From positions 78,360,894-78,424,893 of the forward strand of contig NW_024467119.1 in the NCBI RefSeq assembly GCF_017591425.1: a stretch of 64,000 nt of DNA, read 5' to 3'. Positions within the stretch are counted from its first letter, which is position 1; every line of letters starts with the position of its first letter. The translations under genes and the position numbers were made by a program. The notes beneath the pieces are model-generated. The model did no database searches. It was not told the origin of the DNA and saw only the letters and a list, made by a program, of their open reading frames with translations. Below, in pieces: positions 1-11,433 of this stretch. This DNA is from Ochotona curzoniae. Its lineage: Eukaryota > Chordata > Mammalia > Lagomorpha > Ochotonidae.

Positions 1-1235
1 ATGAAAATGGTTTCCAGTGGTCAGCTTGTCATAGTTAATTAGTCTTCCCATGTATGAATAGTCAGAAGCAAAGCGACTTTGAGGTTTTCAGACACCTTTA
101 GTGGTGAACTCCAGAGGTGTCTGATCTGTCCTGCCTTTTAATTAGAGCCCTTTCATATGAGTGAGAGCAAGAGTGTCCTTGTGGTTACAGGTACGGCTAG
201 CCTGATTTTGCCTTCCTTTCTCAGTTTTGAAAGCAGAACTGAGAACAACCATAGATAAATCACTGGGTCTATGAGGCCTCCAAAAATGGGAAGTCCAGGA
301 ACTTGCTGAATTAATGGGGTTTGCTAATCAAATTCAGAGGTTATAGGGGTCTCATTGAGACAAGGGTAGTGTATTAGACACAGCTGTGAAATTTCATACC
401 TTGGGAGTGTAAAACAAAGACACAACCACCCATTTAACTTAAGATTCTGCAAGTCACCAATTTGGCCTGGGCTTGGCTATAGATCTGGCTGTATATCTGT
501 ATGTTGGGTAGACAGCTGGGCTTATCTCAGCTGGACCCTCTTGCATGTTTCGGGACTTGACTGTGACAGTGGCTCTGCATATTTGGTCCACAGAATCTCT
601 TACTCTGTGGTAGGTCAACATGGGCTGCTCACAGGGCACCAACAGGTGTGTCAAAGAGAGGGTGCTTGTAGGCAAGAACTCTGGAAGCCTTCCGTACTGT
701 AGTGGTCAAAAACAAGCTCAGCTCCAGAAGGTAGACAGTCCATCGTGATGGAAGAAGCTTCCTAGTTAGAGGCTTGGAGACAGGAACGAGGAATTGGAGC
801 CAGATTGACAATCTGCCTCTGGGCACACATTTAAGCAGCTAATGGGCCCACGATTCCAGAACAAGTGTGATGGGAAGAGGTCACAGTGGAGACTGGGTGC
901 TCAGCCTACAAGTGAGTGACTTAGCCAAGGTTCTTAGTGATCGCCCTTAGAGCAGGTGTAGATGAAGCCCCTGATTTCCCCTGGGTCTTCTCTCTGAGAG
1001 AGACCATGAGGGAGCCATTCCATTAACAGAGGTAAAAAGGTACAGTGGTTGGTGAGTGTGTGAACAGTGCCCAAGGGGTTTCTGGTGAGTTGAGACAGAA
1101 ACAGGGTGTTTGTCCACAGACACTGGAAATCCATGGGTAAATCTGAGCTCTGACTTTGCTAGACTGAAAGAGTAGCTATCCAGCAGGCAGTTGAGTGCAA
1201 TGCTACCAGCCACAGTCTTAGGTAGCAAACACGCT
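1..1235. other. Unique sequence, no recognised feature
   Basis: I recognise no repeat, RNA gene or coding exon here. The open frames are short (under about 95 codons), lie in several frames and show no family motif, as expected by chance. Base composition is ordinary for mammalian intergenic or intronic DNA. Confidence 0.6.
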
Positions 1236-1372
1236 TCTTTCTATCTATGTAACTGTGGGGAGAGCACTTGATCACTCCCTGGTCCCATCTGCAAATCTAT
1301 AAAATCTATAAAATGAAGATAACATAGTGTGTATTTCAGAGGGTCATCGGGTCATTGAAGGTGAAGGTGCAT
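1236..1372 (+). repeat. MIR SINE fragment
   Basis: An ancient mammalian-wide SINE. The order of blocks (taactgtggggagagcactt, then a ccatctgcaaatctataaaatg segment, then the gataacatag and gggtcat blocks) follows the MIR core and its 3' side. The aaatctata unit is duplicated. Diverged and truncated at both ends; it predates the placental radiation. Confidence 0.65.
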
Positions 1373-1788
1373 GTTGCAAGCAACTCCTGACCTGATGGTG
1401 GCTCTCCGGTAATGCTTACTGGGTCATCCCATAACCTTTATCACTAGTGGTACCTCCTCCACTTCCGTAGTCCCTTCCACCTTCCTGAGCTCTTCCCCTG
1501 GTGCTTTAGACCAGCAGCTTCCTACAGTGGCATGTCCCTAGTTGAAAATCTTTCCTTCCATCTACTTTTCCTACCTGCTCATTCCATGCTACCATTCAGC
1601 CACTCGGATTTGTCACTCCTAGCCTCTTGACATCTGGTCCCAGGTCCTATTGGTGGAGTTGGTTTCCAAGATTCCAGGAGAAGTTCTTTGTTTCATAACT
1701 TCATGTGTATTCATCTTAGTTTCTCATTGAGTGTGTATGACTCACAAGTAGAGACTGGCAAATCATGGCTTGTGGACCAATTCATACT
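1373..1788. other. Unique sequence, no recognised feature
   Basis: Pyrimidine-rich stretch (many ctt/cct runs around 1440-1580) with no repeat family or coding signal that I can identify. Confidence 0.5.
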
Positions 1789-1803
1789 AAATACTTAGTG
1801 TCC

Positions 1804-2129
1804 TGGCCCAGAGTGGTGGCCTAGTGGCTAAAGTTCTCGCCTTGAACATGCCATGATCCCGTGTGGGCACCAGTTCTAATCCCAGCAGCTTTACTTCCCA
1901 TCCAGCTAGCTGCTTGTGGTCTTGGAAAACAGTTGAGGATGGTCCAAAGCCTTGGGGTCCTGCACCCGTGTCAGAGACCTGGAGGAGGTTCCTGGCTCCT
2001 GGCTTTGGACCAGCACAGCTCCAGCCATTGCGGTCACTTTGGAAATGAATCATAGGATGGAAGATATTCCTCTCTGTCTCTCCTCTTTGTATATCTGACA
2101 TTGCAATACAAATAAATAAATCTTTTAAA
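1804..2129 (+). mobile_element. CSINE (pika-type, tRNA-derived SINE), full length
   Basis: Non-autonomous retroposon transcribed by RNA polymerase III and mobilised by L1. The head carries an A-box-like tggcctagtggc and a B-box-like agttctaatccc about 60 nt apart, as in a tRNA promoter. A conserved body (cccatccagct ... cttgtgg ... ctcctggcttt) follows, and the 3' end runs into caataaataaatctttt. A 14-15 nt target duplication flanks it: aatacttagtgtcc (1790-1803) and aatatttactgtcc (2130-2143), two mismatches. This proves retrotransposition and fixes both ends. Antisense and sense open frames across it are SINE read-through, not genes. Confidence 0.93.
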
Positions 2130-2143
2130 AATATTTACTGTCC

Positions 2144-2631
2144 AACCTGCTATAGGAAATTTGGCTCATTTCTGCTTTCTTAGGGAAGAAACATGTCTTA
2201 GGTTACTTTGTGTTTCCTACCTACTACTAAACACTTATTGAGGAAACTAGCCATTTTTTGACTGTAAGCATCCTGGGCCTTTCTTGCCCCTGTAAATTTC
2301 TTTCTTGCATAAAGGTCCTTCGTCTGTTAATGCCTGCTAGGATGAATTTTTCCAGCACTCTAGGATGCATATCCAATCCTCTGAAAAAAACCTTAGGATA
2401 ATTTCCACTAAACTCCAAGTTCCAAGAGCATGAAACTAGTGACTCTGCTCAGTTTCTAACTGGCACCTGAACCCACCACCTGCCTTGCCTGTCCTTGGAC
2501 TTGGGGTCCTTCCTCTGTGCTTCCACAGCTCCAAGGTTTCCAACCACAAACTTCGTGTCCTGTCATCATTGATTTTCTCTTAGGATCCTTCCACTCGACT
2601 GTGGGTTCCCTCAGGGTGTGAGTATTGTCTC
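2144..2631. other. Unique sequence, no recognised feature
   Basis: No repeat or coding signal recognised. It lies between two CSINEs of opposite orientation. Confidence 0.5.
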
Positions 2632-2934
2632 TATTCAAAAAGCAGAGTTACATAGGGAGAGGGAAAGACAGATGAGAGATCTTCCATCCTCTGGTTTGCT
2701 CCCAAAATGGCTACAGCAGCTTGGGCTAGGCCAAAATGGAGTCAGGAGCCAGGAACTCCATCCTGATGTCCCCTGTGAGTGGCACCCAAGTATGTGAGCC
2801 ATCTTTTGCCACATTCTTATGTGCATTGGAAGGAAGCTGAATCAGAAGTGGAGCTGCTGGTACTTGAACCTGTGCTTATCTGAGATGCTGGCATCACAGA
2901 TGGCAGCTTAATCCACCATGATACGATGCCAGCT
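2632..2934 (-). mobile_element. Old CSINE, minus strand
   Basis: Read on the minus strand it shows the SINE head (ggcatcgtatcatggtggat), body and the ctctctctcccta tail block. It is much more diverged than the pika-type copies, has no clear A tail and no recognisable target duplication, so it belongs to an older lagomorph layer. Confidence 0.8.
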
Positions 2935-3799
2935 CGTGATTCGTGTCTTATCCAATGCTGTATTCACAACATTTTATGTGGTGCTGAAGAAATTTTTGTC
3001 TTCAAAACTCAGAAAACTGATCAATTTAATTAATGGTTGTTGACTCATCATATGCCTGATTAAAATATTTATGACTATTCCTCATGGCTTCTATTCTCTG
3101 TTCTGCAATGAATAGAGATTTCTCTTCATTATTTGTCTATCGCTAGTTTATATCCTGTATGTCAGCAAATATCCGTCAATTTGTGTATGACCAACTTTGT
3201 CGTGGGTCCAAATCAGGGCAATCTCAGAGACTCCAGGCTAAGAGATCCCCAGATCTGCAGGAATGCTTTTTTCCCTACCATCCATTCTTCTCTTTGGGCC
3301 TGTGGTTCCCCCTCAGTCTGATTCAGCAGCTCCAGGACAGCCTGATACCTGAACACAAAGATCAGAATCAGGTGACAGCAGAGGCAGGGCCAGCTCCGGG
3401 AGCCATGCCTGGGCCTGCTGTGACCTCCCTACTTCCCTAGTGTAACGAGGTCTCAGAAACCCTTCAACCTACTGTGAGCATTGGATAACCCAACACACGT
3501 GACTGCAAGTGGGAAGTGGCATCCCAGGAACTGCCTAGCCCTCTGCAAACGGAAAGGAAGAAGCTGTACCATAGACAATGTTGTCACCGTTCTCAGGAGC
3601 TTCCCCTGCTGAGGTGTTGGCTGGGTGAACCCTGCTCACTGTGGGGTCTGCTCAGACTGTACTGCAGCAGCTTCCGCCCAGCCAACCAATGGTGGGGCCT
3701 TAAATGCAGGTGGTTCTGAGGCAGCTTCTGACTGTTAGGTCCCATCTACCCAGATCTCCTGGCAGTACCTGGGACACCTGATAACCGGGGTTTTCATTC
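2935..3799. other. Unique sequence, no recognised feature
   Basis: Nothing recognised. Overlapping frames at 3133-3440 and 3516-3719 are short and show no domain. 3670-3720 is followed directly by the (GT)n tract. Confidence 0.5.
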
Positions 3800-3828
3800 T
3801 CTGTGTGTGTGTGTGTGTGTGTGCGTGC
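3800..3828. repeat. (GT)n microsatellite
   Basis: About 12 GT units, the run ending gtgcgtgc. Explains the HTHTHT-rich antisense frames across this point. Confidence 0.95.
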
Positions 3829-4925
3829 ACTGGAAGCTTCCACAGGAGCCCTCCTCTTCAAAGTTAAAGTGGAAATGAAGCAGAGAAGTTGCCCAATCAG
3901 ACAGAGAACAGACATTTGGCATTTTACAAATGCCTTTTAAATGTCTCCATAGATGGAGTATTACCCTGTAGCCTTTCCAGAATCTGTGTGACAAGCCATG
4001 GATGCAATTGCCTTTGAGAGAGAGAGTCAACTAAGAAACCCACTGCCTGGATGTGCTTGGATGAAAGAGGTGGCGATCCCATCATCTCAAGAAGGCACAT
4101 GTTCCTAGTTCCAGGAGGTATCTGAAGCTCACAGGATCAAAACAAACCTAGCACCATACTTTTCTCATAATTTCCTTTGGCTCAATTTTTTGTGAAATAT
4201 GATGTTGTCTGGTCACTAAAACAGCATGCACGGTGGGAGACCAACTGCTCTGACAGCAGGCCAGAAAGTTGCTGCAGAACAGCATCCAAAGTTATCCTTT
4301 GCCTCCAGCGAGAGGTCACTGTTGCAAGTTCAGGCAAAATAGCCACTTTATCCCCATGGCCCACAGCTGCACCACGTGTGGCTTCATTGCCTCCTGCACC
4401 TGTAGCATCCTCAAGGGACCAGGCGACACCAGAGAGCAGTGTACGGTTAGCTGGGGCTTTGGGCTCTAATGGCAGAGGACAAAGGTCGTAAGGATTGTGG
4501 CGGTTGGAACTATAGAGGTCTGAAAAGTTTGCTTTTGTTTTCCTCCCCAAGGTTCACGCTAGAGTTGCACACATTTCCACTCTCTAAGCAAACAGCAAAC
4601 CCGAGCCCATGAGGCATTGGCTGGCAGTAGAGAAAACAGAGAACAGAGCCCAATAACTCAAAGGAAGATGTTCTCTATGGTGGCCATGGGCTGCTAGATC
4701 CCCTAACCTCTCAGTGGCTCTAGACCTGCCTCAACCCACAGCTGGTGAAGGCAAGAGGGTCAAGGTCAGAACTCATCAGCACCCCTGGCCTTGGGTATGG
4801 ATAGAACACAACACAACAAAAAAACCAATTGTAATCAGGGAAGTAGAGCAGAGGGAAGGCAAACAGGTGATTTGCTCTGTGGCTGGAGGACAATGAGGAT
4901 GTGTCTGTCAACAGTACAAATCAGG
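3829..4925. other. Unique sequence with a stretch open on both strands
   Basis: No repeat recognised. At 4182-4550 the minus strand is open for 122 codons and the plus strand (4177-4491) for 104 codons. Neither product resembles a family I know. A chance open stretch in slightly GC-richer DNA is the default reading. Confidence 0.4.
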
Positions 4926-5240
4926 GTTAGGCATAATGGCACAGTTGATTAATCCTCTCCAAACAAGTGCTAGGATCCCATATGGGCACCACTTTGATTC
5001 TTGGCCGCTCCAGTTCCCATCCACCTCCCTGCTTATGATGTGGGAAAGCATCAGAGGATGGCCCAAAACCTAGGGATCTTGCACCCATGTGGGTGATCTA
5101 GAGAAAGCTCCTGATCTCTGGCTTTGGATCCAATCAGCTCCAACAATTGCGGCCATTTGGGTAGTGAACCAGCAGATGGAAGATATTTCTTGCTGTCTCT
5201 CCTTCTTTCTGTAAATCTGCTTTTCAATAAATAAAACCAA
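4926..5240 (+). mobile_element. CSINE, plus strand
   Basis: Head tcagggttaggcataatgg, B-box region reading tttgattcttggc (weakened), body cccatccacctccctgctta, tail ctgcttttcaataaataaaa. Intermediate divergence: the A box and most CpGs have decayed. Full length but not recent. Confidence 0.88.
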
Positions 5241-6334
5241 CAGCACAGAGCAAAGCTATTCATAAAAACAGCCATGCAGAGTGTGAAGGGGAAAAGCCTG
5301 GATTTCTAAGGAGTCCCTGCCTGGCCGAGGTGGTCCTAGCCTTGCCTACACCTGTGAGGTGAGGTACAGGTGTTTCACTGATGCTCAGCAGATGAGTACC
5401 CACACCCCACAATGCAGGGGAGTCCAGAGTGGGCTATGGGCCTGATAAAGTCTTCCTGGTTCATTTTGTGTCACTCCCTTCCTTTCTCTCCAAATGCAGG
5501 GACTAGAAGGAGCTACTGATGGTGTAGCACATAGGGAGAAACATTTGGGAGGTCTTAGTAAGCTCCCTACTGCTGTCCTCTCTAGGCCTTCATGTCCTTG
5601 ACCACCTGCTCCAAAACTGGCTTTGAGAACCTCTCTCACTGCTTCCTTTGGGTGCATTCTGGGATTCCCATCGTAATTCTTGTTTTTAGGTCCTTCTTCA
5701 TTTCTCAGGCATCCCCAGCATCCTCATACTTCTGAGGACATGTTTCCAGGACCCTGAGTTGCCCAGGTAATCGGGAACTGAAGCTTGATGCTGGTACAAT
5801 GACTCACGGCTTCAAGGGGAAGCTACTGCATAAAGAGGAGACCGCAGCAGCTTTTGCTGACCGTGCCCAACTGCACGCATTTGCTGTGGTCCTGCTGTGA
5901 CACACAGCCTCTTCTCATCCAGCTGCTTGTACAGCAGAGGAGGCTGGTCCACAGACAGCCTCGGGTGCCCAGGGAGGAAACCAACGGACCTTTCTTTCCT
6001 TCATTCCCTTACCTTCTTCCTATTTCTTCCAGGTTTGTGGGAAGAAGCCCTATCCCGCTTTTCAGAGAATTTGATAATTACTCAAGGGGCCACCTCTTGA
6101 TGATAGCTCTTGGTTTTTGGACAGTGTTTTACAGTATGAGGGCATGTTTTAATCTGCTCACATGAACAGAATCACTGTAGGTGTAGAATGGGAAGCAGGC
6201 AAGAAGGATTTCTTGCTGTGTTGTGAACTCCAAGTGGGAGCTTCTGTCTTGTCCTGGTGCAAGCCCACGTTGATCTCACTGTTAGCATACTCTGGATCCG
6301 ATTCCAGTGCACCTTTTTGCCTGTACAAGCACAT
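5241..6334. other. Unique sequence, no recognised feature
   Basis: No repeat family recognised. The 103-codon frame at 5854-6165 and the 90-codon minus frame at 5385-5657 have no recognisable motif and I treat them as chance. Confidence 0.45.
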
Positions 6335-6352
6335 TTGTGTGTGTGTGTGTGG
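6335..6352. repeat. Short (GT)n microsatellite
   Basis: Eight or nine GT units. Source of the CVCVCG and THTHTHK strings in frames crossing it. Confidence 0.9.
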
Positions 6353-6571
6353 TTAGCCATCCACTCATTCCCATTTCCTATTCCATCCCATTGATGTCAC
6401 TTAATGATACTTGCCCTTCATTCCCCTCCCCTCCTCTCTCCTCATCCCTGCTAGAGTGTTTCCTGCTATTGTATGTATTTCCCCATCACATCTACACTTT
6501 TCCTTGTGTACTAGAGCTGGAAGCCTGGAAACTGGTCCATTGGCTCCCTCGCTTCCAGGTGAGGTGTATTT

Positions 6572-6888
6572 TCTTTTTTAAGATTTATTTATTTGCATTG
6601 GAAACACAGTTACCAAGACAGAAGGAGAGACACAGAGTGAAACTGTCCATCTGCTATTTCACTTCTCAAATGCTTCCAATGGCCAGAGCTGAGCCGATCA
6701 AATCCAGGAGTGTCTTCTGGGACTCCCCACCTGGGAGCAGGGGCTCAGGGGTCTGGGCCATCCTCTGCTGCTTTCTCAGGCCATGAGCAGGCAGGCGGAT
6801 TGGAAGTGAAGCTGCCAGGACTCAACTGGCATCCATATGGGATGCTGGCACTGCAGGTGGTGGCTCATCCTACTACCACACTGGCCCC
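6572..6888 (-). mobile_element. CSINE, minus strand
   Basis: Starts on the plus strand with the reversed tail (ttttttaagatttatttattt), runs through the reversed body (ccatctgctatttcac, gggccatcctctgctgcttt) and ends at the reversed head ccacactggcccc. Moderately diverged. The 159-codon frame at 6307-6786 runs partly through this SINE and is not a gene. Confidence 0.9.
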
Positions 6889-7225
6889 AAGATTTATTAT
6901 AGTGAGATCTGGAAGGCAGGAGGTATGGTATAATCATGGGTTACAGCTGATGCAGTTCCTTCAGAGCCGGCTATGTGTTTTACTATCAATCAAACTTCAG
7001 GGTCAAGAGGCAGCTATGAAGGCAGTGGAAGCTTCTGCAATTTCCTGACCCTGGGATATTAGTAGCCACTTCATAATCTCTGGGTCATAACCGTGGCAAT
7101 GTAACCCGTGAGCAAGTGGCAGCTTCCCTAATTACCTTCCTTTAGCATAGTCAACAATTTGGTTAACACTTAATTCTCTTCCTGTTCTGCTTGGCCATGA
7201 AAGCATCTTCCTGCTGGAAATTCGC
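6889..7225. other. Unique sequence, no recognised feature
   Basis: No repeat or gene signal recognised. Confidence 0.4.
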
Positions 7226-7388
7226 CAGAGGCAGGGATACTCAAGGAATGACCCTAGACTTCTACATCATCTGAGAACCTGTTGGACATGCAAGTTCTCG
7301 GACCCCACCCAGACCTACTGAACAGGAAACCCTGGGAGTGGAACTGAGCCAGGTGAATCTGACACACACTAAAGATTGAGAGCCACTG
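7226..7388 (+). repeat. MER5A-like hAT-Charlie MITE
   Basis: An ancient non-autonomous DNA transposon. The blocks tgcaagttctcggacccc, acccagacctactgaa, the ctgggagtggaactgagcca stretch and the end tgagagccactggc are in MER5A order, with inverted termini reduced to actcaag and gagagccactg. Diverged but nearly full length, and older than lagomorphs. It is immobile. Confidence 0.75.
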
Positions 7389-7469
7389 GCCTACTGAGAT
7401 GTCACTTTCTCTATCAAAACTGTGGCAGTAACATATTCCTTCTCAACATCTTTCCCTTTTCAATTTGTA

Positions 7470-7740
7470 AAGAACTTTCTTATTTTATTTTAGACAGAGA
7501 GATGTTCCCATTTGTTATTTCATTCTCTCAAATGCTTGCAATAAAGTCACGAGCTGGGAACTCAGTTTAGGCATCCTCATGGGTAGCGGGGATCCCAGTA
7601 CATGGGGCGACACCTGTTGCTTCCAAAGCTGCTTATTAGCAGGAAGCTGGAATGGGAAAAAGAGCTGGAACTTGAACCAGGAACTCTGGCATGGAATGCC
7701 AACACTCCAAATGGTATATGAATGCCTGCTCTGGGTTGAT
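7470..7740 (-). mobile_element. Old CSINE, minus strand
   Basis: Reversed tail tttattttagacagagag, reversed body (catttgttatttcattctc, gcttattagcaggaagctgg) and decayed head. Strongly diverged, one of the older layer. Confidence 0.75.
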
Positions 7741-7751
7741 TTTTTTTTCAT

Positions 7752-8075
7752 TCCTATAAAATAATGTGCTTAATGTAGAAAATTTCAAAAGACACAAAAA
7801 AATGTTCAAGGAAAAACACAAAATCTCACATTTAGCAGTTAACTATTATACAGTTCCTTCCAGTCAGTTCTTTATGCATTCACATTGATGCATGCAATTA
7901 AGTAACTGGTTCATCATTTTGTACTTGCATTTAGCCACATACTATTGTAATAGGAGCATATCTCTACGCCTTTAAATATGCTTATTTAAAACCCACTTAG
8001 TGTCCCACATTATGGAAATTCCGTCAATTAGCCATCCTCCTAGGGAGAAATGTTAATGTCGTTTTTGGGTTTGCT
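7752..8075 (+). repeat. Ancient LINE-like interspersed repeat
   Basis: The sequence (aaaataatgtgcttaatgta, then ttaactatta, then ccttccagtcagttctttatg, gggtttgctgct) follows an ancient dispersed repeat that I recognise as LINE-derived but cannot name. A second, independently decayed copy starts near 23090. No open frame survives. Confidence 0.45.
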
Positions 8076-9549
8076 GCTACAGACACAGACTGCAGTTTTC
8101 ATTTCACATGTGGTGGTTTGGTGGACCTGGCAAGATCCCTCCCAGAACACCAGCTCCTGTCTACAGGTTTATTAGAGACCTCATGGCACTAGTAGGCAGA
8201 CAGCATGCCAAGGAGAGACAGAAAATAGAGACGCTCCTCCCTTTTCTGAACTTTCACAATAGTTCTGGAAGTTTAAGCATCTCAGAAGGAAGTAGAAGCC
8301 AAATGAAGTAGAGTGAGTGATTATTCTTTTAACACCCTAGGAATCCACCCAGAGGTGGCATGTTTACAGGCCAAGTCATACTTGATGTTCAGGAAAACAC
8401 AAGGACTCATCTTACAGTCTCCCCAGCTCTCCACCCCCTGTTGCACCCGTCAGCCTGTGGGGGCTGGCTGGGTCCATTCTTGCCCTGCAAGAGGCATTTC
8501 CATTTATGCTGGATGGGTGGCCGTCTTCCCGAGAAGCCCAGGCTAGTATCTGGGCACCTGGTGGAATTGCAACAATCCTTGCAGAGTAAAATGGAAAAGA
8601 AAAAAAAAGTAGATAGAATATTCCTGAAAGCCAAGACATGTATAATATTATCTCAAATGTCCTAGGATTTAGGCAATTCTCATAAGATTCCAAGTTCATG
8701 TATATACCCACTTTTCAATATGCATGGAACAAATTAGATATTCTTGCCTCTTGTCCTGTTGTTGGTACACAATTATTTACCAAAGATCTGTTAAATGACT
8801 ACTCCTGTGAAGAAATAAGGAAGTCTTTCTTGTGTTCAAGAAACTCACATGTTCTTTTTTTTTCAAAGTAAAAAAAAAAGTTCAAGCAAATCAACACTTC
8901 TGTGGGGGAAATACAGATCCCATGTGTGAGGGATTTATTCCTTCCATTATTTTAAATTCTCAGAAAAAAGAAATTGTGTGTGGATTTTGGTGACCTTCTT
9001 TGGCATCAAAGTTGATTTATCTTTTAATTCCATTTTCATGACCTTTGGGAAGTGCCCTCTTGCAGGCAACACATCAGTAATTCCTGTAACTCAGGGCACC
9101 CCGCTGTGGTGGTCACCAGGTTCTCTCCCACACTGGTTCTGTCTAGTGGGTAGGAGCCACACAGAACAATGTTTTGGGAGAAAATTTCTCAATGAAAATT
9201 CCAATTTCAGAAGGAAGGCAGAAGTCAAAAAAGCAAAATGAGTCATTTATGCTTTTGACACTATAAAAAACTCAGGGCACCATGTTTTGCGGCCACTTGG
9301 TCCAACTTCATTGTCTGACCCCAGATACTAACCATGAATAAGGATGTGTTGATTGACTGACAATGTCTTTCCTGGGTCCAGAAATACATACAAGGGCCTA
9401 TCTGCTGGTGAGCCCATCCGTGATGACGCTGAGACCTATCCAAGCCCAAATCCACAATGGCATTCAATGGGAGAGAATGCGGATACCACCACAGCTGGGC
9501 ATTTTTGATCCCATTGATTATCTTTATGTTGATCACACAAAGGCACTTC
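8076..9549. other. Unique sequence, no recognised feature
   Basis: Contains short A-rich and T-rich runs (8598, 8856, 8872) but no repeat family or coding signal I can support. The 91-codon frame at 9363-9638 extends into a MITE-like repeat. Confidence 0.45.
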
Positions 9550-9705
9550 ACAAACTTCATGGACAAAATGGGATTGGAGCAGGAGTCTATTTTGTTGCAA
9601 AAATTTCACCAAAATCCATGAACAGTCTTTCTTCATAATATGCATTCCCATCAACTACTTGAAATTTCCTCTTCATGCATGGATTTCTGAACTGATTTTC
9701 AGACA
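9550..9705 (+). repeat. Palindromic MITE-like repeat, copy A
   Basis: Left end caaacttcatggacaaaatg and right end gcattcccatcaactacttg (ending near 9662) are degenerate inverted repeats of one another; the middle reads tctattttgttgcaaaaatt. The same layout occurs at 11434, 19568, 49287, 50341, 52385 and 53692. An inverted half (catgcatggatttctgaa) follows at 9674. No coding capacity; probably a non-autonomous DNA transposon, family name unknown to me. Confidence 0.65.
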
Positions 9706-9828
9706 CTATGCCAAGGCTTAGGAAATTAAGAAGTATATAAAAGTGTCCAAAATATAATGTAAACCTGAGGTGCATAATAAAGTCTTAATGTCTTGTGGGA
9801 GTAGCAAGGTTAAGGAAGACTACTAAAG

Positions 9829-10155
9829 GAACTGGTGTTGTAGTACCACAAGCTAAACTACTGCTTGCAAAGCCAGTCTCACACATCTGCATGCAAGTTC
9901 AAATCCTGGCTGTCCCAGTTCCTATTCAGATAATGTGCCTTAGAAAGAAGTGGAAGAGAGTTCAAGTGCTTGTGCCCTTGCACCCACGTGGGAGACCTTG
10001 CTAGAGTTATAGACTTCCAGTTTCCTGGTTTTGCCTAGCTCAGCCCCACACTTTGAGGTCATTTAGGAGGATGAATTGGTAAATAGAAGAGCCTTTCCCT
10101 CCTCCTCCACTTGATGTCTTTCTCTGCTACTTTGCCTTTCATATAAAGAAACCAT
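9829..10155 (+). mobile_element. Old CSINE, plus strand
   Basis: Decayed head (ggtgttgtagtaccacaagc), body with caagtgcttgtgcccttgca and cacgtgggagacctt, tail gcctttcatataaagaaacc. Among the most diverged copies here. Confidence 0.75.
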
Positions 10156-10939
10156 GAGGGGGAAAAAAATAGAGGGAAGACTGCTGGTGTACCTAATGTC
10201 CTAATCCCTGTCACCCAGGTATTCAGAATGCTTACAACTGCATGAACTTGAGAAGGTCAAGGTCTTTCCTAAGCCATGAACTTTTCCATGTAGTGTTGTA
10301 ATTATTTCTGAAATGGGCCTCCTAGTCCTTGTTCTTCCTGTTTCACAAGGATCTTAAGAAGACCAAATGCAATCCCGCATGGGAGAGCACTGAGGGCTAG
10401 ACAAGAACAGCCATCAACGTGTGTCTGCTGGTACTGGCAGAGGCTGCCTCTTTCACCCTCTGCCTCTCGTTTTGCTTGTTGAAAAGGAGGCCAGTTATGC
10501 ACCAGAAAGGGAAGTTAGGTTTCTAGGCTGCATTCTTCTCTTAGTGCAATGATTTAGAGCCCTGTGTAAATAGCACATAAATTTATTATGACTTCGGTCC
10601 AAACCAGGGATGTCTGTCTCTACACAACATGCAATCTCCCCCCGCCACCCACTCAGCATCTCACAGTGAAAAATCATGCAGCAACATAAAAAGCAAAGCC
10701 ACCACTTTCCCAACTCCTGACCGCTAAGGCGTCCTTAAAATAAATGGCAAAGACTCACACAACACACCTGTGCGAAGCAGTTTTTACGAATCAGAGAGAT
10801 CTTAACTCTCAGGTAGCATCAGGCCTGAGACTGATGTCACATCCCTGGTCTTTTTAAGCCCGGCTGCTTCCAAACGCTCTCACATCCCCAAGGTGTCTCT
10901 CCAGACAACTGGGTGTGGAAGCTCTATTTATTTACTCTG
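10156..10939. other. Unique sequence, no recognised feature
   Basis: No repeat recognised. The frames at 10302-10502 and 10495-10713 are short and unremarkable. Confidence 0.45.
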
Positions 10940-11433
10940 AAGAAACAAACAAACATGAGGCTGACCCTGAGACCATGCTAATCAAAAAGTTTTTAATAGA
11001 GTATTTGAAGGGCTAGAGGCAAATGCTTGGAGCTGTAAACAGGTGGAACAAATCATTTCCCGTCTTGTTAGAGAATGCAGGGTGTACCACGGCAGGGAGA
11101 TGGTTTTCTGCTTAATTAATCTGCTGCTTGCCTCCCCGGCATTTATTCATTCGGGGGCATGAATCCCATCTGCAAGACCAGTTGTTACCACTGATGAGAA
11201 GAGATTTCCTTCTCTTATTTATTAGAGGAGGCAGGAAGGAAGGGAGCAAGAGGAGGGAACTTTTGTGGCTATATTTCAGGTGGAAGCAAAACCAGCACTG
11301 GCAAGGTCTTCAGTGTCTGCACGCTGCCCAACAGCTGATGCAGGAGGACCTGCTATTGTTACATGTACAAAAGGCAGGTGACACAGATCACTCGGAGGGT
11401 ACTTACAAAGGGCCGTGGAGAACACAATTAAAG
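10940..11433. promoter_or_regulatory. Candidate conserved non-coding element
   Basis: A repeat-free block with AT-rich homeodomain-type motifs (tgcttaattaatctgct near 11110, ttatttattag near 11214, acacaattaaagc near 11420) between GC-balanced sequence. It has kept a few CpGs (cccggcatttattcattcgg). That composition is typical of developmental enhancers, but conservation cannot be seen from one sequence. The 120-codon frame at 11128-11490 overlaps it and is probably chance. Confidence 0.25.

Noticed and set aside
1804..1890. tRNA gene from the SINE head
   Set aside because: A- and B-box-like motifs are present but no cloverleaf closes and the sequence continues into the CSINE body.
6307..6786. 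159-codon plus-strand frame
   Set aside because: Begins at a (GT)n tract and continues through the reversed CSINE at 6572; no domain.
9363..9638. 91-codon plus-strand frame as a conserved small protein
   Set aside because: Its second half lies in the MITE-like repeat (copy A); the peptide there is repeat-derived.
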